A stretch of 64,000 nt of DNA from JACVRW01 sp963819635 (GTDB lineage Bacteria; Actinomycetota; Thermoleophilia; Solirubrobacterales; Thermoleophilaceae). Within the stretch, counting starts at the first letter, position 1, and every line of letters begins with the position of its first letter. Below are positions 1 through 8,893 of this stretch, piece after piece. A program made the position numbers and the translations under genes. The DNA lies in assembly GCA_963819635.1 (NCBI GenBank), contig CAWFWX010000001.1, positions 14,228 to 78,227 of the forward strand, read 5' to 3'. The notes below the pieces were generated by a model. It saw nothing but the letters and a program-made list of their open reading frames with translations. It was not told where the DNA came from and did no database searches.

Positions 1-633
1 AGTCGGTCGAGTTCATCTCCAAGGAGGAGGGCCTCGAGACGGCCAAGGAGAAGAACCCGCAAGGCCTTCGACGAGGGCACCGCGCTGCTCGGCCGCAACC
101 CGCTGCCGGACCTCTACCGCGTCACTCCCGAGGACCCGGACCAGATCCAGGCGATCGTCGACGAGCATGCGCGGACTCCGGCCTCTCCGGCCGTCGACGA
201 GGTGCGCAACCGGGAGTCGGACACCGACAAGATCCTGTCGGCCACGGGCCTCGTGAAGATCCTCACCACGGGACTCGCGGTGCTGCTGGTGTTCGCCTCG
301 ATCGCGCTGATCGCCAACACGATCCGGCTCTCGATCTTCGCGCGCCGCCGCGAGGTGGAGGTCATGAAGCTGGTCGGCGCCACGAACTGGTTCATCCGCT
401 GGCCGTTCGTGATCGAGGGCGTGATCGTCGGGCTGATGGGCGGGATCCTGGCGGTGCTGCTGCTGACGATCGCCAAGGAGACGTTCATCGACCCGCTCGA
501 AGAGCGCTTCGCGCTGCTCGCCGCGCCGGACACGATCGACTTCCCGCTGCTGGTCGTCCTGCTGATGCTGTCGTGCGTGGCCGTCTCGGCCGCGGGCAGC
601 GGCATCACGCTCCGGCGCTTCCTCCGCGTCTAG
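1..633 (+). CDS. ftsX: Cell-division ABC transporter permease FtsX (5' end outside window)
   Basis: C-terminal part of FtsX, the septal membrane protein that with ATPase FtsE activates peptidoglycan hydrolases. Visible are the end of the extracellular loop, a membrane helix beginning near base 256, the family signature SIFARRREVEVMKLVGA just after it (bases about 334-384), and two further hydrophobic segments before the stop at 631-633. The reading frame changes by one base near position 62 (an extra base around an AAGG run), so the gene is intact only after correcting one probable insertion. The S41 peptidase gene starts 19 bases downstream on the same strand, the common actinobacterial order. 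The ftsE gene would lie to the left of the window. Confident of family; the N-terminus cannot be judged. Confidence 0.88.
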   Translation, partial: SRSSSSPRRRASRRPRRRTRKAFDEGTALLGRNPLPDLYRVTPEDPDQIQAIVDEHARTPASPAVDEVRNRESDTDKILSATGLVKILTTGLAVLLVFASIALIANTIRLSIFARRREVEVMKLVGATNWFIRWPFVIEGVIVGLMGGILAVLLLTIAKETFIDPLEERFALLAAPDTIDFPLLVVLLMLSCVAVSAAGSGITLRRFLRV

Positions 634-652
634 CTAGCCTTCTCGGTCCGCC

Positions 653-1838
653 GTGAACGCCGTCCGCACCGCCACGCTAGCCCTTGCCTGCGCCCTGCTC
701 GCGCTGACTGCGGGGCTGTGGCTCGGGGGCCATCCCGAGGCCCTACCCGGGCCCCCTGCGCGATGCCTTCGTGGACGACGACGCAGGCCGTCCGCGCCGA
801 GCTGATCGACTCGATCGAGGACAACTTCATCCGCGAGGTCGATGGCGACGATCTCGAGCAGCAGCTCGCTCAAGGGCATCGTGGGGGCGCTCGACGACCG
901 CTTCTCCAACTACCTGACGCCCGAGCGAGGCGCGCAAGTTCGAGCAGGGGCTCTCGGGCAAGTTCGAGGGGGTCGGCATGAACGTGGAGGAGGACCAGCG
1001 CGGCCTCAAGGTGCTGGGCGTCTTCGAGCGGCTCGCCGGCCGAGAAGGCGGGGATCCGCGAGGGCGAGCTGATCACCGAGGTCAACGGGCGCTCGATCGC
1101 GGGTGTGGACTCCAGCGTCTCCACCGCCCGCATCAAGGGCCCGCCGGGCACCAAGGTGAGGCTCGCGGTGGTCGCCCCGACGCTCGAAGCGCACGCGCGA
1201 GCTCGTCGTCGAGCGCGCCGAGATCGACGTGCCGGTGGCCGAGAGCCGCATCGTCGAGCACGACGGGACGAAGCTCGGCGTGGTGACGCTGTTCACCTTC
1301 GCGCAGGACGGGACGCACGGCCAGCTGCGGCGGCACGTCGAGCGCGTTCTGGGCCGCGGCGCCGACGGCATCGTGCTCGACCTGCGCGGCAACGGCGGAG
1401 GCCTGCTGCAGGAGGCGGTGCTGGTGGCGAGCATCTTCATCGAGGACGGGGTCGTCGTGTCCACCGACGGGCGCACCAAGCCCGAGCGCGAGTTCGAGGC
1501 CGAGGGCGACGCGATCTCCGACGAGGTGCCGGTCGTGGTGCTCGTGGACGGCGGCTCGGCGAGCGCGTCCGAGATCGTGACCGGCGCACTGCGCGACCGG
1601 ACAGCGGCCGACGATCGTCGGCACGCGGACCTTCGGCAAGGGCGTGTTCCAGGAGGTCGAGCAGCTCTCGAACGGCGGCGTGCTCGACCTGACCGTGGGC
1701 CGTTACTACCTGCCGAGCGGCGAGAACATCTCCGACAAGGGGATCAAGCCGTCGGTGCGCGCGCGGGACAGGCCGCGCACCGAGCGCGACGAGGCGCTGC
1801 CGATCGCGCTCGACGTCCTGGCGCGCGAAACCCGGTGA
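653..1838 (+). CDS. S41 family C-terminal processing peptidase (frameshifted)
   Basis: Secreted or membrane-anchored serine protease of the CtpA/Prc family. The GTG start gives a short basic N-terminus followed by a hydrophobic Leu/Ala segment (signal anchor). A PDZ-like region follows (EGVGMNVEED ... EGELITEVNGRSI), then the catalytic domain: LDLRGNGGGLLQEAV, the nucleophile region DGGSASASEI and the lysine region TFGKGVF, so the Ser/Lys dyad is present. About 394 residues, normal for the family. At least five single-base shifts (near 850, 925, 1035, 1195 and 1605) must be corrected to join the domains; these look like sequencing errors because every domain is otherwise well conserved. Its stop overlaps the GTG of the next gene (rnr), suggesting co-transcription with ftsX. 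A second candidate -10 (TAGCCT at 635-640) lies 12 bases before the start. Confidence 0.85.
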
Positions 1839-3588
1839 GCCGTCCCCCCAGGCGCTCGCGCGAGCCGCTGCGGGTCGGGGTGCTTGCCAAGAAGGGGCGC
1901 TTCCTGGTGGCCGAGCCGCTCTTCGAGCGCGGCGCCCAGGTGACGGTGGACTCCGCGGGACGCACCGCTGCGTCTGTCGGCGACCTGGTGCTGCTCGGCG
2001 TCCGGCAAGCGCGGCGCCCGCGTCTCGCGCGTGATCGGGCGGCCGGACGTGGCACGCGACGTGATCGAGGGGCTGATGCTCGATCGCGGCCTGCACCGCG
2101 CGCACCCGCGGCGCGCCGCGGCGGAGGCCGAGGAGGCCTCGCGCTCGCCGCGTCGGGGCCGACGCACGGGTGGACATGCGCGAGCTGCCGACCTTCACGA
2201 TCGACCCGCCCGACGCGCGCGACTTCGACGACGCGGTGTCGGCGGAGCGCGCGGGCGAGACGGGTGCGGCTGTGGGTCCACATCGCCGACGTGAGCGCCT
2301 ACGTGCGACCCGGGGGTGCGCTGGACGGTGAGGCCTTCCGGCGCGGCTGCAGCGTCTACGTGCCGGGAGCGGTCGAGCCGATGTTGCCCGACGTGCTCTC
2401 GAGCGACGTCTGCAGCCTGCGCCCGGGGGAAGACCGGCTGGCGGTGACGGTGCAGATGGAGCTCTCCGGCGCGAGCGTCGAGAAGGTGGAGTTCCACCGC
2501 TCGCTGATCCGAAGCGACGCCCGACTCACCTACCCGCAGGTGGACGCCGTGTTCGAGGGGTCCGAGCGGGCGGAGGAACCCTGGGCCGAGCCTCTCGCGC
2601 TCGCCCGCGCTGTCGCCTCCGAGCTCGCCGCGCGCCGAGACTCGCTCGAGGTGGCCTCGGCCGAGCCCTCGTTCGAGTTCGACGAGCAGGGTCGGGTGAC
2701 CGGGGTTCACGCCGAGGAGCAGACGGAGTCACACGGGCTGATCGAGCAGCTGATGGTGCTGGCGAACGAGCAGGTGGCGGGCTACCTGGCGGACCGCCGG
2801 CTGCCGACCCTCTACCGCGTCCACGAGAAGCCGGATCCCTCGGCGGTCGCCTTCATGATCGAGCAGCTCGCCTCGCTCGAGGTCCCGACCCCGCCGCTGC
2901 CCAAGCAGATGAGCCCGCAGCAGGCGGCCGAGGTGGCCGCGGAGTCCTCGCGGCTCGCCGCCGAGTACGCACGCAACAGCGGCCGGGGCCGCCACGCCTT
3001 CGGCACGCTCGTGCTGCGCTCGCTCAAGCAGGCGTTCTACACACCGAAGAACCTGGGGCACGCGGGCCTTGGCTCGGAGCGCTACTGCCACTTCACCTCG
3101 CCGATCCGGCGCTACCCGGACCTGGTCGCACACCGCGCGCTGCTCCAGGGGCTCGGTATCGACGACGCCGCGGCGCCGGCGCACGAGCTCGACGAGGCCG
3201 GGATCGTGTCGAGCGCCGCCGAGCGAGAGGCGATGGCGATCGAGCGCGACGCCGACGACGTGTGCCTGGCCTTCCTGCTCGAGCGCGAGCTGTCCGAGCA
3301 CGATCCGGCGGAGCCGCCGGCCTTCGAGGGCGAGGTGGTGGGCCTGATCGCGGCGGGGGCCTTCGTGCGCTTCGGACGGAGGGGGCCGCCGGCCGAACGA
3401 GGGCTACGAGGGCATGCTTCCGGTGCGCCGCCTGCGCGGCTGGTGGGAGCTCAACGAGCTGGGCACCGCGCTCGTCTCGGCGACTCGAGCCGCGAGCTAC
3501 GGCTGGGGGACCCGGTCGAGGTCGCGGTCTCGCGGGTCGACGCGCCGCGCGGCCGCGTCGACCTGACTTCGAGCTCAGCGCAAGCTAG
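1835..3588 (+). CDS. rnr: RNase R/RNase II family 3'-5' exoribonuclease (frameshifted)
   Basis: Processive 3'-5' exoribonuclease acting on structured RNA; RNase R works with SmpB/tmRNA in degrading non-stop messages, and both genes are nearby. A short N-terminal cold-shock-like part (about residues 1-60) is followed by the RNB catalytic domain with the metal-binding acidic cluster DPPDARDFDDAV (bases about 2203-2240), the conserved HIADVSAYV, and HFTSPIRRYPDLVAHR near 3090. A C-terminal S1-like region starts at FEGEVVGLIAAGAF. At about 584 residues it is shorter than the enterobacterial enzyme, with compact ends. Frame breaks occur near 2005, 2265, 3380 and 3565; the last one hides the natural stop at 3586-3588 (tail DFELSAS). 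The start GTG overlaps the preceding stop. RNase R versus RNase II cannot be separated firmly by reading alone. Confidence 0.85.
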
Positions 3589-3591
3589 TCT
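3586..3591 (+). promoter_or_regulatory. Candidate leaderless -10 element for the 3600 gene
   Basis: TAGTCT lies 8 bases before the GTG at 3600 and includes the stop codon of rnr. It fits the TANNNT pattern seen before many starts in this window. No convincing -35 was found. Confidence 0.4.
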
Positions 3592-3599
3592 CGCGCGCG

Positions 3600-4445
3600 G
3601 TGAGAAACCGCGCCGTCCACATCGATCTGTCGTCGCTGCGCTCGCCCTTGCTCCCGGCGGCGGCCGCCGCCCCGGTGGAGGAGGTTGTCACCTCGGGGCA
3701 GGTCACGGCCACGCTCAGCTACGACAAGCGCGCGGACGGCACGTACCGCGACTTCCGCGCCAGGGTCGAGCGCGCGGGGCAGACGCTCGTGGACGAGGCG
3801 CTTCCCGAGGGCTGTGGGACCTGCTTCGCCATGCCCGGAAACGCCGGGCGCCGGGGAGAAGTCGATCGTGGCCCGGGACCTCGACGCGCGACGGCGAGCC
3901 CGAGGTGGTCGTGTCGCTCTACACGGGCGGGGCGCACTGCTGCACGATCTCGACGCTGTACGGCTTCCAGGCGGCGACCGGGGACTACAGGCGGGTGCGC
4001 CGCAACTGGCGCGACGCGGGCTTCCGGCTGCGCGACATCGGGCGCGACGGGAGCGTGGAGTTCGACAGCCGCGACGCACGCTTCGCGTACGCCTTCGCGT
4101 CCTACGCGGAGTCATTCCTGCCGCTGCAGATCTTCCGCTATCGCGCGCGGCCGGCTCGTGGACGAGACGACCGACTTCAAGCGGCTCGTGCGCAGGGACG
4201 CCAAGCGCGCCCTGCGCCTCTACCGGCGCTATCGCAATCGACAGCGACGTAAACCCGCGCGGCTTCCTGGCCGGCTGGGTGGCGGACAAGTACCGGCTCG
4301 GGCAGCGGCGGCAAGGCCAACCGCGCACTGGAGCGGGCGCTGCGGCGCGGCCAGCTGGGCAAGACGGCCCCGTTCCAGGTCGGGCCCGGCGGACCGCCGC
4401 TACGTGAAGCAGCTGAAGCGCTTCCTGCGGCAGCTCGGCTACTAG
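3600..4445 (+). CDS. Secreted protein with FG-GAP/VCBS-like motif, function unknown (frameshifted)
   Basis: About 281 residues; I do not recognise a function. The N-terminus is only weakly hydrophobic (Leu/Ala-rich over residues 10-25), so export is likely but not certain. The centre carries the calcium-loop-like sequence DLDGDGEPEVVVSLYTGGAH followed by CCT (bases about 3885-3945), typical of extracellular beta-propeller or repeat proteins, and an acidic/aromatic stretch FASYAESFLPLQIFRY. The C-terminus is strongly basic and rich in Arg/Lys/Tyr (RRYVKQLKRFLRQLGY). Frame shifts near 3860, 4145, 4235 and 4310 are needed to connect the pieces. It lies between rnr and smpB in the same direction, which hints at shared transcription only. 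The paired cysteines in GGAHCC could form a disulfide. Confidence 0.6.
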   Translation: MRNRAVHIDLSSLRSPLLPAAAAAPVEEVVTSGQVTATLSYDKRADGTYRDFRARVERAGQTLVDEALPEGCGTCFAMPGNAGRRGEVDRGPGPRRATASPRWSCRSTRAGRTAARSRRCTASRRRPGTTGGCAATGATRASGCATSGATGAWSSTAATHASRTPSRPTRSHSCRCRSSAIARGRLVDETTDFKRLVRRDAKRALRLYRRYRNRQRRKPARLPGRLGGGQVPARAAAARPTAHWSGRCGAASWARRPRSRSGPADRRYVKQLKRFLRQLGY

Positions 4446-4461
4446 CTGCCAACCTTTCGGG

Positions 4462-4945
4462 ATGGCCAAGAAGGGCAAGCGCAAGGCCGCTCCCGGCGAC
4501 GTCGCCACGAATCGCCAGGCGAGCTACCGCTACAACCTGCTCGAGAAGTGGGAGGCGGGCATGGTGCTCGAGGGCTCCGAGGTCAAGTCGCTCCGCGACG
4601 GCGGCGTGCAGCTCAAGGACGCCTACGCCGAGGTGCGGGACGGCGAGGTCTGGCTCCAGAACCTGTACATCGCCCCCTACAAGCCCGCCGCGCGCGAGAA
4701 CCACGACCCCGAGCGGCCCGCGCAAGCTGCTGCTGCACCGCACGCGAGATCGAGCGGCTGATCGGCAAGACCGCCGGAGAAGGGCCTGACGCTCGTGCCC
4801 ACGCGCATCTACTTCAAGGGCCCGCGCGCGAAGGTCGAGATCGCGCTGGCGCAAGGGCAAGGACCTCTACGACAAGCGCCGCGACCTCAAGGCCAAGGAC
4901 CAGCGGCGCGAGATCGACCGGGCGCTGGCCGAGCCGGCTCGCTGA
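4462..4945 (+). CDS. smpB: SsrA-binding protein SmpB (frameshifted)
   Basis: Small RNA-binding protein that delivers alanyl-tmRNA to stalled ribosomes for trans-translation. The start gives a basic tail (MAKKGKRKAAPGDVATNRQA) followed by the conserved core YNLLEKWEAGMVLEGSEVKS, LRDGGVQLKDAYAEV and NLYIAPY. The second half (RKLLLH, EIERLIGK, TLVPTRIYFK, KVEIALA, KDLYDKR, REIDRALAE) is complete but spread over several frames, with extra bases near 4725, 4750, 4785 and 4855. About 161 residues once corrected, the usual length. The tmRNA gene lies less than 1 kb downstream, so both partners of the rescue system are together. The stop at 4943-4945 overlaps the 3' region of the convergent protease gene. 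Confidence 0.93.
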
Positions 4946-5822
4946 CAGACGTCGTCGAAGTCGCGCTCGAGGAAGGTGGCGTCCATGCCCGACCGCCAGC
5001 AGCGCCGCCAGCCCGATGTAGACGGCGGCCACGCGCCAGCCGCGTGGCCGGGCGGCACGCGGTGGTACTCGCGCGACTCGGGCTCGTTGCGCGCCTTCCA
5101 GCGGCGCCAGGTCTCGAGGCCGCCGAAGCAGCAGGATCAGGAGCATGATCGGGTTCGGGAAGACGAACGTCGCGGCGACCAGCAGCCCGAAGCCGACGAG
5201 CCACATCCACGGCGACAGCGCCGCCATCGCCCGCCCGCCGTCGAGCGGCAGCACCGGCAGCAGGTTGAACAGGTTGAGGAAGAAGCCGACGAAGGCGAGC
5301 GCCTTGAACAGCTCGTCGCCGGTGAGCTCGTAGAGCGCCGAGCGGTACGAGGGCGCCCAGCGACCCGAGCACCGGGCCGGCCAGGCCCGACGCGCGCCTC
5401 GGCCGCGGCGTCCTTCGGCATCTCCTTCATCGCCACGAGCGCGCCGAGGAACGGGATGAACATCGGCGCGCTGGCCTTGATCCCCTCGCGCCGCAGCTGG
5501 ATCACGTGCCCCATCTCGTGGACCAGCAGCAGGAGCACGAAGCCGACCGCGAACTTCCAGCCCCAGATCAGCGCGTAGGCCGCCGATCGACACCAGCATC
5601 GTGGCCGAGGTGGTGAACAGCTTGAGCTTGGGCAGCAGGAGCAGCAGCGCCTTGAGCTTCGCCCCGAACTTGAGCAGCACCAGGCCGAGCGGCCGCAAGC
5701 GGCCCCAGCCAGCGCCGCCAGCGCGGCGGGCGCCTGACCGGCTCCGGCTCGTAGGCGGGCGGGTAGTACGCCGGCGGCTCGCTGGCGGGGGCCCAACCGG
5801 GGGTTTCGGGGCGAGTGTCCAC
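4867..5822 (-). CDS. M50 family membrane metalloprotease (site-2 protease type, frameshifted)
   Basis: Intramembrane zinc protease. The GTG start at 5822 opens a Pro/Tyr-rich cytosolic tail (TRPETPGWAPASEPPAYYPP), then hydrophobic helices. The zinc motif is in LLLVHEMGHVIQLRREG, with HEMGH encoded at 5506-5520. The second conserved site LPVLPLDGGRAMAAL lies near 5230, supplying the third zinc ligand of the family. A final helix and a short charged tail (ATFLERDFDDV) follow. At least three frame corrections are required (near 5385, 5590, 5700). The C-terminus is uncertain: the reading frame runs past the smpB stop to 4867, so the true end is probably near 4940. Substrate unknown; its place beside smpB does not identify one. 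Confidence 0.78.
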
Positions 5823-5869
5823 TGCAACCAATTGTGGCAACGCGGAACGAGATATCTCGAAGCTGCGCC

Positions 5870-5875
5870 TACAAT
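5870..5875 (+). promoter_or_regulatory. Candidate -10 element of the tmRNA gene
   Basis: TACAAT sits 14 bases before the mature tmRNA 5' end, leaving room for a short leader removed by RNase P. The -35 side shows no strong match. Confidence 0.45.
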
Positions 5876-5889
5876 GGTGAAGCACATAC

Positions 5890-6256
5890 GGGGGCGTACT
5901 AGCTTCGACGTGGAGCTGTTGCGTCTCGATGTTGCGAGTCGAGGATCCGGGTTGGCCTCGTAAAAAAATCCCGGAACCAATAAGTGCGAACTCTGATCAT
6001 GAGTTCGCCCTCGCTGCCTAAATAGCGCGAGGGAGTCGCACCGGGCAGCCCGCGGCCCGGGTTCGCGGCTTCAGCTAGCGGGCTCACCCCGACGGCAGGA
6101 CCTTCGGCCCGACGGGGACAACTTCAGGAAGGTATGGCGCCGGGGACGTGCCCCGCGGATCGACCGAACCGGACGCCGAGATCCGACTCCGCGGGAACGC
6201 TCGTAGACGCATCGAGGCAGGTTCCGCGGACGTGGGTGCAATTCCGACCGCCTCCA
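5890..6256 (+). ncRNA. ssrA: Transfer-messenger RNA (tmRNA)
   Basis: One-piece tmRNA of 367 bases, which with SmpB rescues ribosomes stalled on broken messages. The 5' end GGGGGCG (5890-5896) pairs with CGCCTCC (6249-6255) to form a 7-bp acceptor stem with one G-U, and A6256 is the discriminator; CCA is not encoded. A T-arm-like hairpin with a 7-base loop lies at about 6228-6244. After a pseudoknot-rich 5' part, the resume codon GCG at 5986 opens the tag ANSDHEFALAA ending in TAA at 6019-6021. The LAA end is the typical protease-recognition signal. The 3' half contains several GC-rich helices consistent with the remaining pseudoknots. A TACAAT lies upstream. No frame or length anomaly. Confidence 0.95.
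5986..6021 (+). other. tmRNA tag-peptide reading frame
   Basis: Eleven codons plus TAA inside ssrA encode ANSDHEFALAA, read after the ribosome switches from the truncated message. The C-terminal ALAA is the degron bound by ClpXP-type proteases. The 5' flank AACCAATAAGT just before the resume codon resembles the usual A-rich frame-setting region. Confidence 0.93.
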
Positions 6257-6313
6257 TTCGCTGCCTTGGCCACCCGTTAGCCGAAGGCCCGCCGGCCGAC
6301 GGGCGGGGTCTTG

Positions 6314-6319
6314 TACCTT
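6314..6319 (+). promoter_or_regulatory. Candidate leaderless -10 element for the 6326 ATPase
   Basis: TACCTT lies 6 bases before the ATG at 6326. It supports that ATG over the upstream in-frame ATG-less extension and fits the repeated TANNNT pattern of the window. Confidence 0.5.
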
Positions 6320-6325
6320 CGCTGG

Positions 6326-7330
6326 ATGGAATCCAGCATTCAGGCCGAGCGCCTCGTCAAGGAGTTCAAGAAGGGTCCGCGCGCGGTCGACGGGATCGAT
6401 CTCGAAGTCGCGAACGGTGAGATCTACGGCTTCCTCGGCCCGAACGGCGCCGGGAAGTCCACCACCGTGCACATGCTCACCACCCTCCTCCCGCCGAGCG
6501 ACGGCAGCGCCCGGGTGGCGGGGTTCGACGTCCAGCGCGAGGGCGCGCGCGTCCGCAAGCAGATCGGAGCGGCGCTCCAGGAGGCCGCGCTCGACCCCTT
6601 TCTCACCGCGAACGAGCACATGCGCCTCCAGGGCGCCCTCCACGGGCTGCGGAAGGGCGCGCGGGAGCGGCGGGGCGCCGAGTTGATCGCCCGCGTCGGG
6701 CTGGTCGAGGCCGCGGACCGCAAGGTTGGGCACCTACTCGGGAGGCATGCGCCGCAGGCTCGATCTGGCCCTCGCGCTGGTGCACGAGCCGCGCATCCTG
6801 TTTCTCGACGAGCCGACCACCGGCCTCGATCCGCAGAGCCGCAGCGCGCTCTGGGAGGAGGTCGAGCGGCTGGCGCGCCAGGACGGCGTCACCGTCTTCC
6901 TCACCACCCAGTATCTCGAGGAGGCCGACCGCCTGGCCGACCGGGTGGGCATCATCGACCACGGCCGGATCGTCGCCGAGGGTACGCCCGACGAGCTCAA
7001 GGCTGCGATCGGCGCGCCGAGCATCGAGGCCGTGCCGGCTCGGCAGGAGGACCGGGAGCGGGTGGCGGGCGTCCTGGCGCGGTTCGCCGGACCCGGCGAC
7101 TGCCCGCACCCCAACGAGGACGGCGTGGCGGTGCGCCTCGACCCCGGTGGCGACACCGGGCTGACCGCAATCGTCCGCGCGCTCGACCAGGCGAGGGCAT
7201 CGAGGTGGCGCATCTCCAGCTCCACGCGCCGACGCTCGACGACGTCTTCCTCGAGAAGACCGGCCGCAGTCTCGAGGGCTCGGGCGAGGACGAGGAGGAG
7301 CCCACCGAGCCGACGCCCGTCGCGGCGTGA
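6326..7330 (+). CDS. ABC-2 exporter ATP-binding protein (DrrA-like, frameshifted)
   Basis: Cytoplasmic ATPase of a drug/lipid-type ABC-2 exporter. Walker A is GPNGAGKSTT (bases about 6445), the signature is TYSGGMRRRLDLALAL (about 6735), Walker B is ILFLDEPTTGLDP and the switch histidine region is replaced by LTTQYLEEADRLADR, i.e. Gln instead of the usual His, as in several DrrA-type proteins. The C-terminal extension with LQLHAPTLDDVFLEKTGRSL is the typical DrrA tail. Two single-base extras (near 6725 and 7195) break the frame. About 334 residues. Its stop overlaps the GTG of the first permease, so the three genes form one operon. Substrate not predictable; sequence resembles daunorubicin-resistance transporters. 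Confidence 0.88.
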   Translation: MESSIQAERLVKEFKKGPRAVDGIDLEVANGEIYGFLGPNGAGKSTTVHMLTTLLPPSDGSARVAGFDVQREGARVRKQIGAALQEAALDPFLTANEHMRLQGALHGLRKGARERRGAELIARVGLVEAADRKVGHLLGRHAPQARSGPRAGARAAHPVSRRADHRPRSAEPQRALGGGRAAGAPGRRHRLPHHPVSRGGRPPGRPGGHHRPRPDRRRGYARRAQGCDRRAEHRGRAGSAGGPGAGGGRPGAVRRTRRLPAPQRGRRGGAPRPRWRHRADRNRPRARPGEGIEVAHLQLHAPTLDDVFLEKTGRSLEGSGEDEEEPTEPTPVAA

Positions 7331-8106
7331 GCGCGGGCTTCGCCACCCAGGTCGGAGCTGTCGCCTGGCGCTCCGTCGTTCGCACGGCGCGCCAGCCCGC
7401 GCAGGTCGTGCCGGCGATCGTGTTCCCGCTGTTCCTGCTCGCGATCAACGCGGGCGGGCTCGACGCGGCCACCGGGCTGCCGAACTTCCCGACGGACTCC
7501 TACCTGACATTTGCGCTTGCGGTCCCGTTCATCCAGGGCGGCCTGTTCGCGGTGATGAACGGCGGCACCGACCTGGCGAGGGACATCGAGACCGGTTTTC
7601 TCAACAGGCTTTCGCTCACTCCGCTGAGCGGCGCGGCGCTGATCGCCGGGCAGCTGGCCGGGGTCGTGGTGCTTGGCGTGGTCCAGGCCGTCTTCTTCTT
7701 GAGCGTCGGGCTGGCCGCCGGGGCCGGCTTCGAGGCGGGGGTGGCCGGCCTACCCGTGCTGTTCGCGCTGTCGCTGGCGATCGTGTTCGCGTGCGGCTGC
7801 ATCGGCATGTTCGTCGCGCTTCGGCTCGGCAACGGCGAGGCGGTGCAGGGGATGTTCCCGCTCTTCTTCGTGTTCCTTTTCCTGTCCTCGATGGCGCTGC
7901 CGCGCGACATGATCGAGCAGGACTGGTTCCAGACGGTCGCGACGCTGAACCCCTTCAGCTATCTGATCGAGGGCGTCCGCAGCCTCTTCATCACCGGCTT
8001 CGACGGCGAGGCCCTGGCGCTCGCGTTCGGCTTTGCGCTGGTGATAGGGGCGGTCTTCCTCGCCGGCGCGGCCGCGTCGCTGCGGCTGAGGATCACGCGC
8101 ACATGA
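7327..8106 (+). CDS. ABC-2 type permease, first subunit
   Basis: 259 residues, uninterrupted frame. Six hydrophobic segments are visible, the first at about residues 24-42 (VVPAIVFPLFLLAIN), the last at about 230-250, in the usual ABC-2 layout with a conserved ARDIETGFLNRLSLTPLSG cytoplasmic loop and NPFSYLIEGVRSLF near the C-terminus. It forms the membrane channel for the upstream ATPase and presumably pairs with the second permease. The GTG start overlaps the ATPase stop by four bases and its own stop overlaps the next ATG, so translation is coupled. Confidence 0.88.
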   Translation: MSAGFATQVGAVAWRSVVRTARQPAQVVPAIVFPLFLLAINAGGLDAATGLPNFPTDSYLTFALAVPFIQGGLFAVMNGGTDLARDIETGFLNRLSLTPLSGAALIAGQLAGVVVLGVVQAVFFLSVGLAAGAGFEAGVAGLPVLFALSLAIVFACGCIGMFVALRLGNGEAVQGMFPLFFVFLFLSSMALPRDMIEQDWFQTVATLNPFSYLIEGVRSLFITGFDGEALALAFGFALVIGAVFLAGAAASLRLRITRT

Positions 8107-8882
8107 CCGGCGCCGGCTTTCGGTCCGTCGCGCTCGCGGTGGCCTGGCGGAACAGCCACAACTTCTTCACCAACCCGGCGCTCATCCTGCCGGCGTTGAT
8201 GTTCCCGCTGTTCTTCTTCACGGCCTTCGCGGGCGGGCTGTCGCGCATCGACCAGGCACCCGGGTTCGAGTACGAGGCGGGCTACACGGCCTTCCAGTTC
8301 GGGTTCGTGCTGCTGCAGGCGTCCGCCTTCGGCGGCGTGTTCACCGGCTTCGCGATCGCGCGCGACTTCGAATCGGGCTTCGGCCGGCGGATGATGCTCG
8401 CCGCCCCGCAGCGAAGCGCGATCCTGGCCGGCTACGCACTGGGAGCCCTCACCCGGGCGCTGTTCATCGGCGGGGTCCTGTTTGCGGTCGCGCTAGCCGC
8501 CGGCATGAACGTCGAGGGCGGCGGGGTCGACCTCGTCGGGCTGGTCGGGCTCGCGTTGTTCGTCAACGCCGCCGCGCTCATGTTCTCGGCGGGGATCGCA
8601 TTCCGGTTCCGGTCCCTGCAGGCGGGGCCACTGATGCAGACGCCGACCTTCCTGGCGCTGTTCCTGGCGCCGGTCTACGTCCCCGTCGACCTGCTCCATG
8701 GCTGGATCCAGTCCGTCGCCGAGGTCAACCCGATCACGACACTGCTGGACGCCGCGCGCAGCCTGCTGGCCGGAGCGCCGGAGGACGTCGGGCTGGCCTT
8801 CGCGGTCGCGGGCGGACTGGTCGCTCTCTTCTTGGTCTGGGCGCTTCGCGGGGTGCGCAGCGCCGAAACCGCCGGCGGGTAG
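8103..8882 (+). CDS. ABC-2 type permease, second subunit
   Basis: 259 residues, same length as its neighbour and clearly a diverged duplicate: it shares the loop ARDFESGFGRRMMLAAPQ and the C-terminal NPITTLLDAARSLLAG. Six hydrophobic segments. Having two different permeases with one ATPase suggests a heterodimeric membrane unit. ATG overlaps the upstream stop. The stop codon at 8880-8882 is part of the TAGCCT that may be the -10 of the following cupin gene. Confidence 0.86.
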   Translation: MTGAGFRSVALAVAWRNSHNFFTNPALILPALMFPLFFFTAFAGGLSRIDQAPGFEYEAGYTAFQFGFVLLQASAFGGVFTGFAIARDFESGFGRRMMLAAPQRSAILAGYALGALTRALFIGGVLFAVALAAGMNVEGGGVDLVGLVGLALFVNAAALMFSAGIAFRFRSLQAGPLMQTPTFLALFLAPVYVPVDLLHGWIQSVAEVNPITTLLDAARSLLAGAPEDVGLAFAVAGGLVALFLVWALRGVRSAETAGG

Positions 8883-8885
8883 CCT
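8880..8885 (+). promoter_or_regulatory. Candidate leaderless -10 element for the cupin gene
   Basis: TAGCCT lies 8 bases before ATG 8894. It is embedded in a 7-bp inverted repeat (GCGGGTA 8875-8881, TACCCGC 8887-8893) that abuts the start codon and could be a regulator site. Confidence 0.45.
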
Positions 8886-8893
8886 GTACCCGC

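Noticed and set aside
4814..5980. One long minus-strand protein covering protease and tmRNA
   Set aside because: It mixes several frames of the protease and enters ssrA; only the part between 4867 and 5822 resembles a protein family.
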